From Burkholderiales bacterium C2 (GTDB lineage Bacteria; Pseudomonadota; Gammaproteobacteria; Burkholderiales; Burkholderiaceae_C), in contig SCOI01000008.1 in NCBI GenBank assembly GCA_005503085.1, positions 1 to 64,000 of the forward strand: DNA of 64,000 bases. Reading direction: 5' to 3'. The notes under the pieces are model-generated. The model ran no database searches, was not told the origin of the DNA, and saw nothing but the letters and a program-made list of their open reading frames with translations. The number at the start of each line of letters is the position of its first letter. The first letter of the stretch is position 1. Shown piece by piece: positions 46,268-55,081 of the stretch. Both the position numbers and the translations under genes were made by a program.

Positions 46268-47566
46268 TCAGCCCATCGCTCGCGGCAGCACCATCACGAT
46301 GTCAGGGAACACCGTGATCAGCACCGTCGCCAGCACCAGCAGCAGGAAGAAGGGGAAGGCCATGCGCGCCAGCGTGAACAGGCCCTTGCCGGTGATGCCC
46401 TGGATCACGAACAGATTGAAGCCCACCGGCGGCGTGATCTGGGCCATCTCGACCACCAGGATCAGGTAGATGCCGAACCACAGCGGGTCGATGCCAGCGG
46501 CCTGCACCGCGGGCAGCAGCACGGCCGTGGTCAGCACGACGATGGAGATGCCGTCGAGGAAGCAGCCCAGCAGCACGAAGAACACCGTCAGCACCGCCAG
46601 CAGACCATAGGCCGACAGATTCATCGAAGCGATCCACTGCGCGACATTGGCCGGCAGACCGGTAAAGCTCATCGCGCTGGTCAGATAGGCCGCGCCCAGC
46701 AGGATGAAGGTGATCATGCAGGAGGTACGCGCAGCGCCCATCAGGCTGGCGACGAAGGAGGCCCGGCCCAGCGAGCCACCCAGGCCGGCAATGATCAGCG
46801 AGCCGATCACGCCGATGGTGGCGGCCTCGGTGGCGGTGGCGATGCCGGCATAGATGGAGCCGATCACGCCGACGATCAAGAGCACCACCGGGGCCAGCAG
46901 GCGCAGGCGCTTGAAGCGCTCGGCCCAGCCGACCTGCTCGGCGTCGCGCGGCACCTTGGCCGGATTGCGCAGCGCCCAGATCGCGATATAGCCCGAGAAC
47001 AGCAGCATCATCATCAGGCCCGGCAGGATGCCGGCGGTGAACAGCTTGACGATGGAGACCTGGGCCGCGACGCCATAGACGATCATCACGATGGACGGCG
47101 GGATCAAGAGGCCCAGCGTGCCGGCGCCGGCCAGCGAGCCGATGCTGATGCTCTCGTCATAGCCGCGCGCCTTCAGTTCGGGCAGCGAGATCTTGCCGAT
47201 GGTGGCGGCGGTGGCCGCCGAGCTGCCGCTGACCGCCGCGAAGATGCCGCAGCCCAGCACGTTGACGTGAACCAGCCGGCCCGGCAGGCCGTTGACCCAG
47301 GGCCCCAGGCCCGAGAACATGTCCTCGGCCAGACGGGTGCGGTAGAGGATCTCGCCCATCCAGATGAACAGCGGCAGTGCGGTCAGCGACCAACTGGCGG
47401 TCGAGCCCCAGGCGGTGGTCGCGAAGATCACGCCAGCCGGCGCGTCGGTGAACAGCAGCAGGCCCAGCAGGCCGCAGCCGATCAGGGCCAGGGCCACCCA
47501 GACGCCCAGGCCCAGCAAGAGGAAGAGCAGGGCCATCAGGACGCCCGCTTGTGCAAGATCGCTCAT
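46268..47566 (-). CDS. TRAP transporter large permease (DctM type)
   Basis: The 432-residue membrane protein has about 12 helices. Family segments include GCGIFAAVSGSSAATAATIGKISLPELKARGYD, AGAGTLGLLIPPSIVMIVYGV and EMAQITPPVGFNLFVIQGI. It forms the sodium-driven transport channel of a tripartite periplasmic-binding-protein dependent system, together with the small permease and binding protein upstream. Its position before pxpB suggests 5-oxoproline or a related acid as substrate. The start at 47566 follows the small permease stop by 13 bases. Confidence 0.9.
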   Translation of the reverse strand: MSDLAQAGVLMALLFLLLGLGVWVALALIGCGLLGLLLFTDAPAGVIFATTAWGSTASWSLTALPLFIWMGEILYRTRLAEDMFSGLGPWVNGLPGRLVHVNVLGCGIFAAVSGSSAATAATIGKISLPELKARGYDESISIGSLAGAGTLGLLIPPSIVMIVYGVAAQVSIVKLFTAGILPGLMMMLLFSGYIAIWALRNPAKVPRDAEQVGWAERFKRLRLLAPVVLLIVGVIGSIYAGIATATEAATIGVIGSLIIAGLGGSLGRASFVASLMGAARTSCMITFILLGAAYLTSAMSFTGLPANVAQWIASMNLSAYGLLAVLTVFFVLLGCFLDGISIVVLTTAVLLPAVQAAGIDPLWFGIYLILVVEMAQITPPVGFNLFVIQGITGKGLFTLARMAFPFFLLLVLATVLITVFPDIVMVLPRAMG

Positions 47567-47579
47567 GAGGTGTCCTTTT

Positions 47580-48089
47580 CTATTCGGTGCGGGCGGTCTC
47601 GCCGTCCGGCGCATCGCTCAGCGGCCGGCCGCGCAGGCCACGCCAGAGGCGGTCGATCAGCATCAGGGCCAGCAGCAGCATGCCGATGGCCATGGCCAGC
47701 TGCGGAATCCACAGCGGCACGCGCAACATGCCCTGCGCGACCTCCTCGTACTGCCAGGAACCGTAGACGAACTGCAGCGTGTGCCAGGCGGCCCAGACCG
47801 CCAGCGCCACGCCCAGCGCCGAGGCCAGCAGCTCGTAGCCGCGCTCCCAGCGCTTGGGCAGGAACTGCAGCACCAGCGTCACGCGGATGTGGTCGCCATG
47901 GCGCATCGCATAGGGCAGGGCCAGAAAGGCCGAGGCCGCCATGGCCCAGGCGGCGAAATCATCGGCGGCCGGGATCTGATGGCCCAGCAGGCGCGCGACG
48001 ATCTGCGCGGCGATCACCAGGCCGATGGCGGCCAGCGCGACGGCCGAGGCCGCCCCGGAGGCCTTGGAGAGACGGTCGAGGACGGCCAT
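47580..48089 (-). CDS. TRAP transporter small permease (DctQ type)
   Basis: The 169-residue protein has four hydrophobic helices and the DctQ features LVIAAQIVARLLGHQIPAADDFAAWAM and HIRVTLVLQFLPKRWERG. It partners the DctM-type permease. It lies 9 bases downstream of the binding-protein gene and belongs to the same operon. Confidence 0.88.
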   Translation of the reverse strand: MAVLDRLSKASGAASAVALAAIGLVIAAQIVARLLGHQIPAADDFAAWAMAASAFLALPYAMRHGDHIRVTLVLQFLPKRWERGYELLASALGVALAVWAAWHTLQFVYGSWQYEEVAQGMLRVPLWIPQLAMAIGMLLLALMLIDRLWRGLRGRPLSDAPDGETARTE

Positions 48090-48098
48090 GGCGTTCGT

Positions 48099-49064
48099 TT
48101 ACTTCTTGTTGAAGGTGTCGAGGACCTTGGCGCCGTCCGGGCCGGCCTTCTTGGTCCATTCCTCGGCCATCGTCGCGCCGACCTTGTTCAGCTCGGCGGC
48201 GATCGCTGCCGGCACCGGCTGCACCGTGATGCCCTTGGCGGCCAGGGTCTGGGTCAGCTTGGCGGTCAGCTCGCGGGCCTGGGCCCAGCCGCGCGCCTCG
48301 GCCTTGGCACCGGCGGCCATCACGGCCTGGCGCTGCGCCTCGGGCAGGGCCATCAGCGAGCGCTTGTTGGCAATGACGATCGCCTGGGGGATGAAGGCCT
48401 GGGCATCGTAATAGTGCTTCACATAGTCCCAGGCCAGGGTGTCCACGCCGGTGGCCGGCGAGGTGATCATCATGTCGATCACGCCGGTCGAGAAGGCCTG
48501 CGGCACCTCGGCGGTCTGGATCGTCGTGGGCACCGCGCCCATCAGCGTGACCATGCGGCTGGTCGAGGCGCTGTAGGCGCGAAAGCGCGCGCCCTTGAAG
48601 TCGCCGATCGCGGCCACCGGCTTCTTGGTGTAGATGCCTTGCGGCGGCCACGGCGAGCCATAGACCAGCACCAGGCCCTGCTTGTCCAGGCGGGCGGCGA
48701 TCTGCTCGCGGGCGGCCTTCCAGAGCTTCTCGGAGGCGTCGAAGGAGCTGGCCAGGAAGGGCACGCTGTCGATCTCGAACATCGCATCCTCGTTGCCCAG
48801 CGCCGACATCAGCACCTCGCCGATCGGCACGATGCCCTGCTGCACGCCGCGCTTCACCTCGGGGCGCTTCAGCAGCACGCTATTGCTCTGCACCTTGAAC
48901 TCCAGCTGGCCGGCGGTGGCGGCCTTCACGTCCTCGGCGAACTGGCGCACATTGACGGTCAGGTAGTTGGCGTCGGGTTGTTCGGCCGACATATTCCAGG
49001 TGGCGGCCTGGGCGGTGCTGGAGAGCAGGACGGCGGCGGTGGCGCTGAGCAACAGGCGTTTCAT
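48099..49064 (-). CDS. TRAP transporter periplasmic binding protein (DctP type)
   Basis: The 321-residue protein has a signal peptide (MKRLLLSATAAVLLSSTAQA). It shows the DctP pattern TWNMSAEQPDANYLTVNVRQFAEDVKAAT, RGVQQGIVPIGEVLMSALGNED, the ligand-binding Arg region FKGARFRAYSASTSRMVTLMGA and PQAFSTGVIDMMITSP. It is the first gene of the TRAP-pxp operon and gives the system its specificity; 5-oxoproline is inferred from the three pxp genes in the same operon. Confidence 0.88.
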   Translation of the reverse strand: MKRLLLSATAAVLLSSTAQAATWNMSAEQPDANYLTVNVRQFAEDVKAATAGQLEFKVQSNSVLLKRPEVKRGVQQGIVPIGEVLMSALGNEDAMFEIDSVPFLASSFDASEKLWKAAREQIAARLDKQGLVLVYGSPWPPQGIYTKKPVAAIGDFKGARFRAYSASTSRMVTLMGAVPTTIQTAEVPQAFSTGVIDMMITSPATGVDTLAWDYVKHYYDAQAFIPQAIVIANKRSLMALPEAQRQAVMAAGAKAEARGWAQARELTAKLTQTLAAKGITVQPVPAAIAAELNKVGATMAEEWTKKAGPDGAKVLDTFNKK

Positions 49065-49134
49065 CTCGGGCTTCCTTGTGTGGAATGGGGTAGTGGCGCG
49101 AATGTCTACCAATCCGGCACCGAGGTCGACCGAG

Positions 49135-49161
49135 AAATCTTTATGGGCCGTGGCTAGATTT
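49135..49161. promoter_or_regulatory. Inverted repeat upstream of the TRAP-pxp operon
   Basis: AAATCT (49135-49140) and AGATTT (49156-49161) form a perfect 6-base inverted repeat separated by 15 bases, 70 bases upstream of the binding-protein start and beside the yifB stop. It could be an operator. No regulator can be assigned. Confidence 0.35.
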
Positions 49162-49175
49162 GCTGATTCCTGGTG

Positions 49176-50696
49176 TTAACCCTTGGTCTGCAGACCCCGG
49201 CGCAGCTGCACGGCCTCGGCCATATGCGCCGTTGCAATCAAGCGGCTGGCGGCCAGATCGGCAATCGTGCGCGCGACCCGCAGCACCCGGTGGTAGCCGC
49301 GGCCCGACCAGCCCAGCCGGCTGGCGGTTTTCTGCAGCAGGGCACCGGCGGCCGGTTCGGCCTGGGCATGGGCCTCCAGCAGGGCGGGGCTCAGCAGCGC
49401 GTTGCAGCAGCCCTGGCGGGCCAGGGCCAGCTCGCGGGCGGCCGCGACGCGGGCGGCGACCACGGCCGAGGGCTCGCCGTCCGGCGCGGCCGCCAGCACC
49501 TGGGGCGGCAGCACCGGCACCTCGACCAGCAGGTCGAGTCGGTCCAGAAAAGGGCCGCTGAGCCGGCGCTGGTAGCGCGAGACCTGGTCCGGCGAGCAGC
49601 GGCATTCGCCCAGCGGATTGCCCAGCTGACCGCAGGGGCAGGGGTTCATGGCCGCGACGAGCTGAAAGCGGGCCGGGAACTCGGCATGCCGGGCGGCGCG
49701 GGCGATCAGGATGCGGCCGTTCTCCATCGGCTCGCGCAAGGCCTCCAGCGCGGCCCGGGGGTACTCGGGCAGCTCATCGAGAAAGAGCACGCCGTGTTGG
49801 GCCAGCGTGATCTCGCCCGGCCTCGGTGGCGAGCCACCGCCCACCAGGGCCACGCTGGAGGCGCTGTGGTGCGGCGCGCGCAGCACGCGCCGCCCCCACA
49901 GCGCCGGCTCGAACTGGCCGGCCAGGCTCAGCACCGCCGCCGACTCCAGTGCCTGCTCCTCGTCCAGCGGTGGCAGCAGCCCCAGCAGGCGCTGGGCCAG
50001 CATCGATTTGCCGGTGCCCGGCGGGCCGATCAGCAAGAGGTTCAGCGCGCCGGCGGCGGCGATCTCCAGCGCCCGCTTCGGGCCGGCCTGGCCCTTGATA
50101 TCGCGCAGATCGGGGGCGGCATCCGGGGCCAGCGAGACGGTGGCGGGGCGGGCGCGCTGCAGCGGCGACCCATCGCCGCCCGGGCTCAGCGCGGCCACCA
50201 GGTCCAGCAGATGGGCGGCGCCGAACACCGCCACGCCGCCGACCAGGGCCGCCTCGGCGGCATTCGCCTCGGGCAGCACCAGATCGCGGGCCAGGCCCGA
50301 CTGGCGCAGCGCCAGGCTCATCGCCAGCGCGCCGCGCACCGGCCGCAGCTCGCCGGCCAGCGACAGCTCGCCCGCGCATTCCATGTCTTGCAGCCGCTCG
50401 GGGTCGATCTGTTCGCTGGCCGCCAGGATGCCCAGTGCAATCGGCAGATCGAAGCGGCCACCCTCCTTGGGCAGGTCGGCCGGGGCCAGGTTGACCGTGA
50501 TGCGGCGGTTGTGGGGGAAGCTCAGGCCGCTGTTCAGCAGGGCCGCGCGCACCCGCTCGCGCGACTCCTTGACCTCGGTCTCGGCCAGGCCCACCAGGGT
50601 GAACATCGGCAGCCCATTGGCCAGATGCACTTCGACGCTGACCGGCGCGGCGGCCAGCCCGTCCAGCGCCCGGCTGTGTACGACGGCCAGAGACAT
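49176..50696 (-). CDS. comM: YifB family Mg chelatase-like AAA ATPase (ComM)
   Basis: The 506-residue protein begins MSLAVVHSRALDG and carries the N-terminal Lon-like domain (VEVHLANGLPMFTLVGLAETEVKESRERVRAAL). Walker A is GPPGTGKS, followed by the Mg-chelatase-like regions LRAPHHSASSVALVGGG, GEITLAQHGVLFLDELPEY (Walker B) and MNPCPCGQLG with a CRCSPDQVSRYQRRLSGP segment. In related proteobacteria this protein is ComM, a branch-migration helicase in natural transformation. The gene stands alone, transcribed away from the torF operon. Confidence 0.88.
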   Translation of the reverse strand: MSLAVVHSRALDGLAAAPVSVEVHLANGLPMFTLVGLAETEVKESRERVRAALLNSGLSFPHNRRITVNLAPADLPKEGGRFDLPIALGILAASEQIDPERLQDMECAGELSLAGELRPVRGALAMSLALRQSGLARDLVLPEANAAEAALVGGVAVFGAAHLLDLVAALSPGGDGSPLQRARPATVSLAPDAAPDLRDIKGQAGPKRALEIAAAGALNLLLIGPPGTGKSMLAQRLLGLLPPLDEEQALESAAVLSLAGQFEPALWGRRVLRAPHHSASSVALVGGGSPPRPGEITLAQHGVLFLDELPEYPRAALEALREPMENGRILIARAARHAEFPARFQLVAAMNPCPCGQLGNPLGECRCSPDQVSRYQRRLSGPFLDRLDLLVEVPVLPPQVLAAAPDGEPSAVVAARVAAARELALARQGCCNALLSPALLEAHAQAEPAAGALLQKTASRLGWSGRGYHRVLRVARTIADLAASRLIATAHMAEAVQLRRGLQTKG

Positions 50697-50774
50697 AGCC
50701 TCCTCCCCGGGACCGGTGCGTACCGATCCTGGGTGGATTCTGCACGTTTGCCGCGCCCGGCGGGCCATCGTCGG

Positions 50775-50791
50775 CGCACCAATGAAGTGCT
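50775..50791 (+). promoter_or_regulatory. Candidate NtrC-binding site
   Basis: GCAC-N7-GTGC (50776-50779 and 50787-50790) matches the 17-base NtrC palindrome core. It lies about 110 bases upstream of a sigma-54 promoter. Half-sites TGCACCA (50792-50798) and TGGTGCA (50830-50836) follow. The arrangement is what an enhancer-dependent nitrogen promoter needs. Confidence 0.55.
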
Positions 50792-50886
50792 TGCACCAAG
50801 TGCGGGCATCGAGCGTGGCCATCCTCTTTTGGTGCATCGCTGCGCGATCCGGGCCTCTTTCCCGGTTTCGCCTGGGGCGCCGAGCC

Positions 50887-50902
50887 TGGCACGGAAGCTG
50901 CA
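50887..50902 (+). promoter_or_regulatory. Sigma-54 (-24/-12) promoter of torF-glnK-amtB
   Basis: TGGCACGGAAGCTGCA matches the consensus TGGCACGNNNNTTGCW at every fixed position except one (C for the first T of TTGC). The GG and GC doublets have the correct 10-base spacing. It lies 51 bases before the torF start codon, giving a leader of about 40 bases. This is consistent with nitrogen control of the glnK-amtB genes downstream. Confidence 0.75.
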
Positions 50903-50953
50903 ATCCCCGGATCGAACCTGCTTCCTCCCCATCCAAACAGCTAGGAGTCCCGC

Positions 50954-52032
<1,079 letters not shown>

Positions 52033-52079
52033 GCTTCACCGATCACAAGACTAGACAGACAAATCCCCGGAGATTCTTC

Positions 52080-53612
52080 ATGAAGAAACTACTTGCCAGC
52101 CTGGCGCTGGCTGCGGCGGTGTTCGCCCCTGCAGCCTGGGCCCAAGACGCGGCTGCTTCCGCGCCCGCCCTCGCCGAGGCCGCCTCGGCGGTCGTCGCAG
52201 CGGCCTCCGAAGCGGTGGCCGCCGTGGCTGCCCCGGCGGCCGAGGCCGCCTCCGCAGCCGCCGCTGCTCCCGCCCCCGTGCCCAACAAGGGCGACACCGC
52301 CTGGATGATGGTCTGCACCCTGCTCGTCATCATGATGACGGTGCCGGGCCTGGCGCTGTTCTACGGCGGCCTGGTGCGCAGCAAGAACATGCTGTCGGTG
52401 CTGATGCAGGTGATGGTCACGTTCTCGATGATCGTCGTGCTGTGGGTCATCTACGGCTACAGCCTGGCCTTCACCGAGGGCAATGCCTTCATCGGCGGCT
52501 TTGATCGCCTCTTCATGAAGGGCATCTGGGACAACGCGGCCGGCACCTTTGCCAACGCGGCCACCTTCAGCAAGGGCGTCTACATCCCCGAGATCGTGTT
52601 CGCCGCCTTCCAGGCCACCTTTGCCGGCATCACCGCCTGCCTGATCGTCGGCGCCTTCGCCGAGCGCATCAAGTTCGGCGCCGTGCTGCTGTTCATGGCG
52701 ATCTGGTTCACCTTCAGCTATCTGCCGATGGCGCATATGGTCTGGTTCTGGATGGGCCCGGACGCCTATGCCTCGGCCGAGGTGGCTGCCGAGATGACCG
52801 GCAAGGCCGGCCTGATCTGGCAATGGGGCGCGCTGGACTTCGCCGGCGGCACCGTGGTGCACATCAACGCGGCCGTGGCCGGCCTGGTCGGTGCCTATAT
52901 GGTCGGCAAGCGCGTCGGCTATGGCAAGGAATCGTTCACCCCGCACAGCCTGACCCTGACCATGGTCGGCGCCTCGCTGCTGTGGGTGGGCTGGTTCGGC
53001 TTCAACGCCGGTTCCGCACTGGAAGCGAATGGCTTCGCCGCGCTGGGCTTCATCAACACGCTGGCCGCCACCGCTGCCGCCGTGCTGGCCTGGTGCATCG
53101 GTGAGGCGCTGCTGAAGGGCAAGGCCTCGATGCTGGGCGCTGCGTCCGGCGCGGTGGCCGGCCTGGTGGCCATCACCCCGGCGGCCGGCAATGTCGGCAT
53201 CGGCGGCGGCATCGTGATCGGCTTCATCGCCGGCTTTGCCTGCCTGTGGGGCGTGTCGGGCCTGAAGAAGATGCTGGGTGCCGATGACTCGCTCGACGTG
53301 TTCGGCGTCCACGGCGTCGGCGGTATCGTCGGCGCGCTGCTGACCGGCGTGTTCAACTCGCCCAACCTGGGCGGCCCCAGCGCCGTCGGCGACTGGGTCA
53401 CGGTGGCCATGGTGGCACCGGACGCCTACTCGATCGCCAGCCAGGTCTGGATCCAGTTCAAGGGCGTGCTGCTGACCATCGTCTGGTCGGGTGTGGTCTC
53501 GGTGATCGCCTTCAAGATCGTCGACCTGGTGATCGGTCTGCGCGTGCCGGAAGAGGCCGAACGCGAAGGCCTGGACATCACCTCGCACGGCGAGACGGCG
53601 TACCACAAGTAA
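52080..53612 (+). CDS. amtB: Ammonium transporter AmtB
   Basis: The 510-residue protein has a signal peptide (residues 1 to about 21), an Ala-rich extension to about residue 68 and then the Amt domain, starting NKGDTAWMMVCTLLVIMMTVPGLALFYGGLVRSKN. The twin-His pore residues lie in GGTVVHINAAVAGLVG and VFGVHGVGGIVGALLTG. It conducts ammonia/ammonium and is gated by GlnK. The extension lengthens the protein beyond the roughly 400-430 residues of the core. A strong terminator follows. Confidence 0.93.
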   Translation: MKKLLASLALAAAVFAPAAWAQDAAASAPALAEAASAVVAAASEAVAAVAAPAAEAASAAAAAPAPVPNKGDTAWMMVCTLLVIMMTVPGLALFYGGLVRSKNMLSVLMQVMVTFSMIVVLWVIYGYSLAFTEGNAFIGGFDRLFMKGIWDNAAGTFANAATFSKGVYIPEIVFAAFQATFAGITACLIVGAFAERIKFGAVLLFMAIWFTFSYLPMAHMVWFWMGPDAYASAEVAAEMTGKAGLIWQWGALDFAGGTVVHINAAVAGLVGAYMVGKRVGYGKESFTPHSLTLTMVGASLLWVGWFGFNAGSALEANGFAALGFINTLAATAAAVLAWCIGEALLKGKASMLGAASGAVAGLVAITPAAGNVGIGGGIVIGFIAGFACLWGVSGLKKMLGADDSLDVFGVHGVGGIVGALLTGVFNSPNLGGPSAVGDWVTVAMVAPDAYSIASQVWIQFKGVLLTIVWSGVVSVIAFKIVDLVIGLRVPEEAEREGLDITSHGETAYHK

Positions 53613-53639
53613 GTCACTGGACGGGCCTCCCGTCTGTGC

Positions 53640-53666
53640 AAGAAGCCGCCCTCGGGCGGCTTCTTT
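53640..53666 (+). terminator. Intrinsic terminator after amtB
   Basis: A perfect 11-base stem, AAGAAGCCGCC (53640-53650) with GGCGGCTTCTT (53655-53665), closes a CTCG tetraloop and is followed by a T. Both strands show a similar hairpin, so it may also serve the converging response-regulator gene. Confidence 0.85.
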
Positions 53667-53685
53667 GCTTGGGGCTCCGCCCGGC

Positions 53686-54057
53686 TCAGCCGTGCAGCAG
53701 CTCGTCGATCAGCCCGCAGAGCTGGGCTGGGCTGAAGGGCTTGGCCAGAAAAGCGTCGGCGCCGGCGGCCAGGGCCTGCTCGCGCTCGTGGGGCGCGGCG
53801 CTGGCGCTCAGCACCACCAGCCGGATCTCGGCCAGGGTCGGGTCTTGCCTGATCTCCCGGCAGAGATCGAGGCCGCTGATCTCGCCGGGCATCACCACAT
53901 CGATCAGCATCAGGTCGGGTCGCATCGCCTGCACGATCTGCAGCGCCAGCGCCCCGTTGGCGGCCTCGTGCAGGCGGTGGCCGCTGTCTTCCAGCGCCCA
54001 GCGGATCAGGCGGCGGATGTCGGCCTGGTCCTCGACGATCAGGATTCTCGCGTTCAT
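53686..54057 (-). CDS. Stand-alone response regulator receiver protein
   Basis: This 123-residue CheY-like receiver has the acidic pocket at Asp10, the phosphorylation site Asp53 (LMLIDVVMP), the switch Ser84 (VVLSASA) and Lys106 (FLAKPF). It has no output domain. Its start overlaps the stop of the TraB/GumN gene by four bases, so the two are transcribed together. The cognate kinase is not in the window. Confidence 0.88.
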   Translation of the reverse strand: MNARILIVEDQADIRRLIRWALEDSGHRLHEAANGALALQIVQAMRPDLMLIDVVMPGEISGLDLCREIRQDPTLAEIRLVVLSASAAPHEREQALAAGADAFLAKPFSPAQLCGLIDELLHG

Positions 54058-54971
54058 GGCTTCAGTTCCATTCTCTCGACCCGGTAGCCGCGCTGTGCCA
54101 GCAGGGCCGGCAGGCCTCGCGGGCCGGTCATGTGCAGCGCACCGACGGCGGCAAGCACCTGGCGGCCCTCGGCATGCAGCGCGGCTATGCGCGCGGCCAG
54201 CGCCGGATTGCGGCCCTCGATCAGGCGCCGCAGAAAGGCGCGGTCGGCCGGCGTGTCGGCGCAGTCGCACCAGCGTTCATAGTCGGCCAGGGTCTGCAGA
54301 TCGCCCTGTTCCCAGGCCTGCACCAGGCGCCTGAGCATGGGCCGGACCTTGCCCTGCTCCAGCTGTTCCAGCGTGTCGGCGGTCAGGCGGCGCGCTTCCC
54401 GGGCATCGGCGGGCAGCAGCGCATCGAGCTGCTGGCGCACGGTTTCCAGCGAGACGATGGCCAGGCCGCGCGAGCGCGCCTCGCCCGACAGCACCATCTC
54501 CTGCCCATAGCCCGCCTCCAGCCCTTCCCAGCGGGCCTCCAGCATGGTCAGCGTAACGGCCTGCATCAGCGGGTGCAGCGTGGCCAGCGCGCCCTCGGGC
54601 AGGCAGGCCGCCGCAACCCGCCCGGCCAGGCGCTGGCGCAGCGCGGCGTCCAGGCTCAGCGGGCGGCTCAGGCCGGCGGCCAGCTGGCGCTGGATGGCCG
54701 GGTCGGCGGGGTCGAGTTCGAGCGCCAGCGTGTCGCTGTCCTGCAGCGCGGCACGCAGCTGCGGGCCGGGCCGGGCCCAGTCCGGCCGGCCCAGATGGAT
54801 GCTGCCGTACAGCCAGGCGCTGCGCCCGTCCTTGCTGATGCGCCACAGCAGGCCGCGGTCGCGCTCGGGCCCCGGTTGTGTCTGGGCGACCGGGGGCGGC
54901 GGGCAGGCCGGGTCGGCCAGCGCGGCCAAGGCCGGGACCAGCAGGAGGCTGAGCAGCAGAAGACGCATCAT
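54054..54971 (-). CDS. TraB/GumN family protein
   Basis: The 305-residue protein has a signal peptide (MMRLLLLSLLLVPALAALA). It shows the TraB/GumN pattern SAWLYGSIHLGRPDW (the GxxH motif) near the start, LALELDPADP and, near the end, VLAAVGALHMTGPRGLPALLAQRGYRVERM with the second GALH motif. These proteins are thought to be metal-dependent proteases or erythromycin-esterase relatives; the activity here is unknown. It is divergent from gshA across 110 bases. Confidence 0.85.
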   Translation of the reverse strand: MMRLLLLSLLLVPALAALADPACPPPPVAQTQPGPERDRGLLWRISKDGRSAWLYGSIHLGRPDWARPGPQLRAALQDSDTLALELDPADPAIQRQLAAGLSRPLSLDAALRQRLAGRVAAACLPEGALATLHPLMQAVTLTMLEARWEGLEAGYGQEMVLSGEARSRGLAIVSLETVRQQLDALLPADAREARRLTADTLEQLEQGKVRPMLRRLVQAWEQGDLQTLADYERWCDCADTPADRAFLRRLIEGRNPALAARIAALHAEGRQVLAAVGALHMTGPRGLPALLAQRGYRVERMELKP

Positions 54972-55081
54972 GGTCCGCACTCTACCCTTGAGCCTGGCCG
55001 AATCGTCCCCATGTCTTGCTCCTAGAATTGCTTCGCCCCCTCTTCCCCAGACCCCTTGCGGGTCACCGACAGGCACGACCC

